A stretch of DNA of 64,000 nucleotides. Origin: Chryseobacterium sp. 52 (GTDB lineage: Bacteria; Bacteroidota; Bacteroidia; Flavobacteriales; Weeksellaceae). Position numbers and translations under genes: made by a program. The stretch spans positions 2,026,001 to 2,090,000 of the forward strand of contig NZ_PEEX01000001.1 of the NCBI RefSeq assembly GCF_002754245.1. Direction: 5' to 3'. The notes below the pieces were generated by a model, which saw only the letters and a program-made list of their open reading frames with translations, searched no databases and was not told the DNA's origin. This document shows, piece by piece, positions 62,161 to 64,000 of the stretch (positions within the stretch are counted from its first letter, which is position 1; each line of letters opens with the position of its first letter).

Positions 62161-62191
62161 CAAAGTTACTGAATGTCAACGAATACCGCAA
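62161..62191 (-). promoter_or_regulatory. Consensus promoter of the antisense small membrane gene
   Basis: On the minus strand, TTG (62191-62189), a 20-base spacer and TAACTTTG (62168-62161) match the Bacteroidetes consensus with the same spacing as the promoter at 50202-50232. The start site would be about 62155, some 10 bases before the ATG. The element overlaps the 5' end of the tape-measure gene. Confidence 0.72.
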
Positions 62192-64000
62192 CATATAACA
62201 TTAATTTCACCAGCAACAATGGTCAGCTTTTCCCGCAGATCAATGTTGGGTTAGGCGGTATTCAGGAATCAGTACAAAAAACCACTAAAGTTTTTGGAGA
62301 CTGTTATAAGGCTTTATTAGCTGTGAATTTAGCTTCGGAGGGGATCAGTACATTAAAAAATCAGCTGGATAATCTTATTGCTCCAGGTGTTAAACTTAAC
62401 TCAAATATGGCGGAACTTTCCGCTATTACCGGAGTTACCGGACAGGGATTAAAAGACATTGAAATGGCGGCACGAAGTACCGCTAAAACTTTCGGCACGG
62501 ATGCTTCCAGTAATGTCGAATCTTATAAGCTGATCCTTTCACAGTTAAGTCCCGAAATTGCCAAGAGTTCAGAGGCAATGAAAATGATGGGTGATAACGT
62601 AAATATCCTTTCAAAACAGATGAAAGGTGATACAGTTGCCGCTACAAACGTACTGACAACCTCTATGAATCAGTTTGGGGTGAGCACGAAAGATCCCATT
62701 GCTGCCGCTAAGATTATGGCGGATATGATGAATGTAATGTCTGCCGGTGCGCAGGCGGGTTCCGCTGAGCTTCCACAAATACAATCTGCCTTAGAACAGG
62801 TCGGAATGGTAGCGAAAACGACAGGGCTTTCATTTATTGAAACAAACGCTCAGATTCAGTTATTGGATAAATCCGGAAAAAAAGGAAGCGAGGGCGGTAT
62901 TGCATTGAGAAATGTTTTGACGACCTTATCTGAAGGACGTTTCGCTTCTAAAGATGCAACCGCCGGACTAGCTGCCGCAGGAATCAGTACAACCTATTTG
63001 GCGAATGCTTCTATTCCTTTAACGGACAGACTGAGAACGCTTAGAAAAATTCAGGGAGATACTGCGCTCATGACAAAAGTTTTCGGAAAAGAAAACATGG
63101 CGGCGGGAATTGCAATGATTCAGGGTGCAGATAATGCCGATCAATTGGCGAAGCAGATGGTTAACACCAATTCTGCCACTGATCAGGCGGGTGTTATTAT
63201 GGGAAGCTATGAGGAAAAAATGAACCGTGCCAAAGCGGTTGTTAATGATTGGAAAATATCTATTTTCAATGCTACAGAGGCGTATATTCCTTATATACAG
63301 CACGGAATGACCGCTTTTAAAACGGCGGGTGAACTTGCCAGTTCTTATGAAGCAGTAAAATCAGTCTTACAATCTCTTTTACCTAAACTTTTCACGCAGA
63401 CGGCTGCTACAGAGGTTAACACGGTTGCAGAAGTTCAAAATACAACAGCGAGAGGTGTTGGTGCGGTTGTTAATAGGATTTACGCTTCTACGATTAATGC
63501 TATTGGAACGGCTTACTTACGGGCTACTTTGTCAGTACATGGTTTCTCATTGGCGATGATGAATATTCCCGTTATTGGCTGGATTATCGCCGGAGTGGTC
63601 GTGCTCATTGCTGGGATAAAATTATTATGGGATCATTCAAAACGTTTCCGGGAAATTCTCTTTGGAGTTTGGGAAGCCGGCAAAGCAGCATTTTATAATA
63701 TTGGAATATTTGTCACTCGCCTTTGGAATCTTATCCTAAAGCCGATTGCACTGTTTATTTTCAATATTTACAAATCAATCTTTTTAGCCGTCTGGGATGT
63801 ATTAAAAATAGTCGTCAACGGAATAGGTTCCGCCATTTCATGGGTCTGGAATTCCGTAATAAAACCAGTAGCCGGATTTATTTATAACGCTTATAAAACT
63901 GCTTTTTTACTTATTTGGAATACTGTAAAATCTGTTTTCCAATGGATTTGGGAGACGGTTCTGAAGGTGTGGAACTGGATAAAACAAACTTTCGGAGGAT
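62173..64000 (+). CDS. Tail tape measure protein, 3' end outside window
   Basis: The frame is open from ATG 62173 to the window edge, 609 codons so far. It begins MSTNTATYNINFTSNNGQLF and contains the TP901-type core: AELSAITGVTGQGLKDIEMA, AARSTAKTFGTDASSN, GIALRNVLTTLSEGRF and LTDRLRTLRKIQGDTALMTK. A hydrophobic stretch (MMNIPVIGWIIAGVVVLIAG) and Trp-rich amphipathic repeats (LFGVWEAGKAAF, FLAVWDVLKIV, AISWVWNSVIKP) follow. It sets tail length and is ejected with the DNA. Its start region carries the divergent antisense promoter. Confidence 0.92.
   Translation, partial: MSTNTATYNINFTSNNGQLFPQINVGLGGIQESVQKTTKVFGDCYKALLAVNLASEGISTLKNQLDNLIAPGVKLNSNMAELSAITGVTGQGLKDIEMAARSTAKTFGTDASSNVESYKLILSQLSPEIAKSSEAMKMMGDNVNILSKQMKGDTVAATNVLTTSMNQFGVSTKDPIAAAKIMADMMNVMSAGAQAGSAELPQIQSALEQVGMVAKTTGLSFIETNAQIQLLDKSGKKGSEGGIALRNVLTTLSEGRFASKDATAGLAAAGISTTYLANASIPLTDRLRTLRKIQGDTALMTKVFGKENMAAGIAMIQGADNADQLAKQMVNTNSATDQAGVIMGSYEEKMNRAKAVVNDWKISIFNATEAYIPYIQHGMTAFKTAGELASSYEAVKSVLQSLLPKLFTQTAATEVNTVAEVQNTTARGVGAVVNRIYASTINAIGTAYLRATLSVHGFSLAMMNIPVIGWIIAGVVVLIAGIKLLWDHSKRFREILFGVWEAGKAAFYNIGIFVTRLWNLILKPIALFIFNIYKSIFLAVWDVLKIVVNGIGSAISWVWNSVIKPVAGFIYNAYKTAFLLIWNTVKSVFQWIWETVLKVWNWIKQTFGG

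Larger units (their letters stand above)
37190..64000. mobile_element. Mu-like transposable prophage, right end outside window
   Basis: A repressor, MuA-like DDE transposase, MuB-like ATPase and the Mu-type head and tail set (gp28/gp29/gpF/gpG/gp36-like, protease-scaffold, capsid, sheath, tube, tape measure) define a contractile-tailed Mu-like phage. No interruption of structural genes is seen, so the element may be functional. The left boundary lies between the DUF417 stop (37106) and the repressor (37588) and is set here at the first short direct repeat. The exact end and target duplication cannot be fixed without the right end. Confidence 0.93.

Overview
The window looks like a chromosome segment of a Chryseobacterium-type member of the Flavobacteriia carrying most of a Mu-like transposable prophage. 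The assignment rests on a type IX secretion sorting domain, several TTG/TAnnTTTG promoters, family content typical of Bacteroidetes (DUF5686 barrels, a BT_3928-type membrane protein, DUF1599) and a DnaG whose zinc cysteines are replaced. Species identity is inferred from memory of protein families; no search was run.

Host part (1-37.1 kb). In order: the 3' bulk of dnaG, clpP, a cobalamin riboswitch driving a secreted T9SS protein (minus strand), a phytase-like lipoprotein, tpiA, an oligopeptidase B with a TerB-like protein, a BT_3928-DUF1599 pair divergent from folP, and the branched-chain amino acid operon ilvE-ilvD-ilvB-ilvN-ilvC-ilvA. The ilv operon is preceded by two consecutive leader-peptide attenuators, each with its own Ile/Val/Leu-rich peptide, antiterminator segment and terminator. 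A possible leuA remnant lies between ilvE and ilvD. After ilvA comes a non-coding array of almost three 284-bp repeats. The minus strand then carries an M28 peptidase, two DUF5686 outer-membrane paralogues flanking a di-haem peroxidase and a PhoX-like phosphatase, a propeller lipoprotein and alaS. An ECF sigma factor, a zinc-finger anti-sigma-like protein and a DUF417 membrane protein follow on the plus strand.

Prophage (about 37.2 kb to beyond 64 kb). The left control region has short direct repeats, a perfect 13-bp inverted repeat and a 12-bp triplication. A leftward S24 repressor faces a rightward early operon: small regulators, MuA-like DDE transposase, MuB-like ATPase, a second P-loop ATPase, a DUF3164 protein, a tRNA-like RNA gene, a cytosine-C5 methyltransferase with a second conserved-looking gene embedded in another frame, a GemA-like protein, a nucleoid-associated protein, an SPFH protein and many small unknowns. 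A secreted moron candidate follows. Head and packaging genes then run leftward (tail terminator-like, gpG, gpF, portal, gp36, terminase large and small). Protease/scaffold, capsid, endolysin, u-spanin, sheath, tube, tail chaperone and tape measure run rightward. The contractile-tail genes indicate a myovirus. The tail chaperone has a textbook -1 frameshift site, and a 53-residue membrane-protein gene with its own promoter sits antisense between the tail chaperone and the tape-measure gene. The right phage end is outside the window.

The strongest points for follow-up are the overlapping methyltransferase gene pair, the tandem ilv attenuators, the -1 frameshift, the tRNA-like RNA with an outsized variable region, the promoter-bearing antisense moron and the phage SPFH protein.
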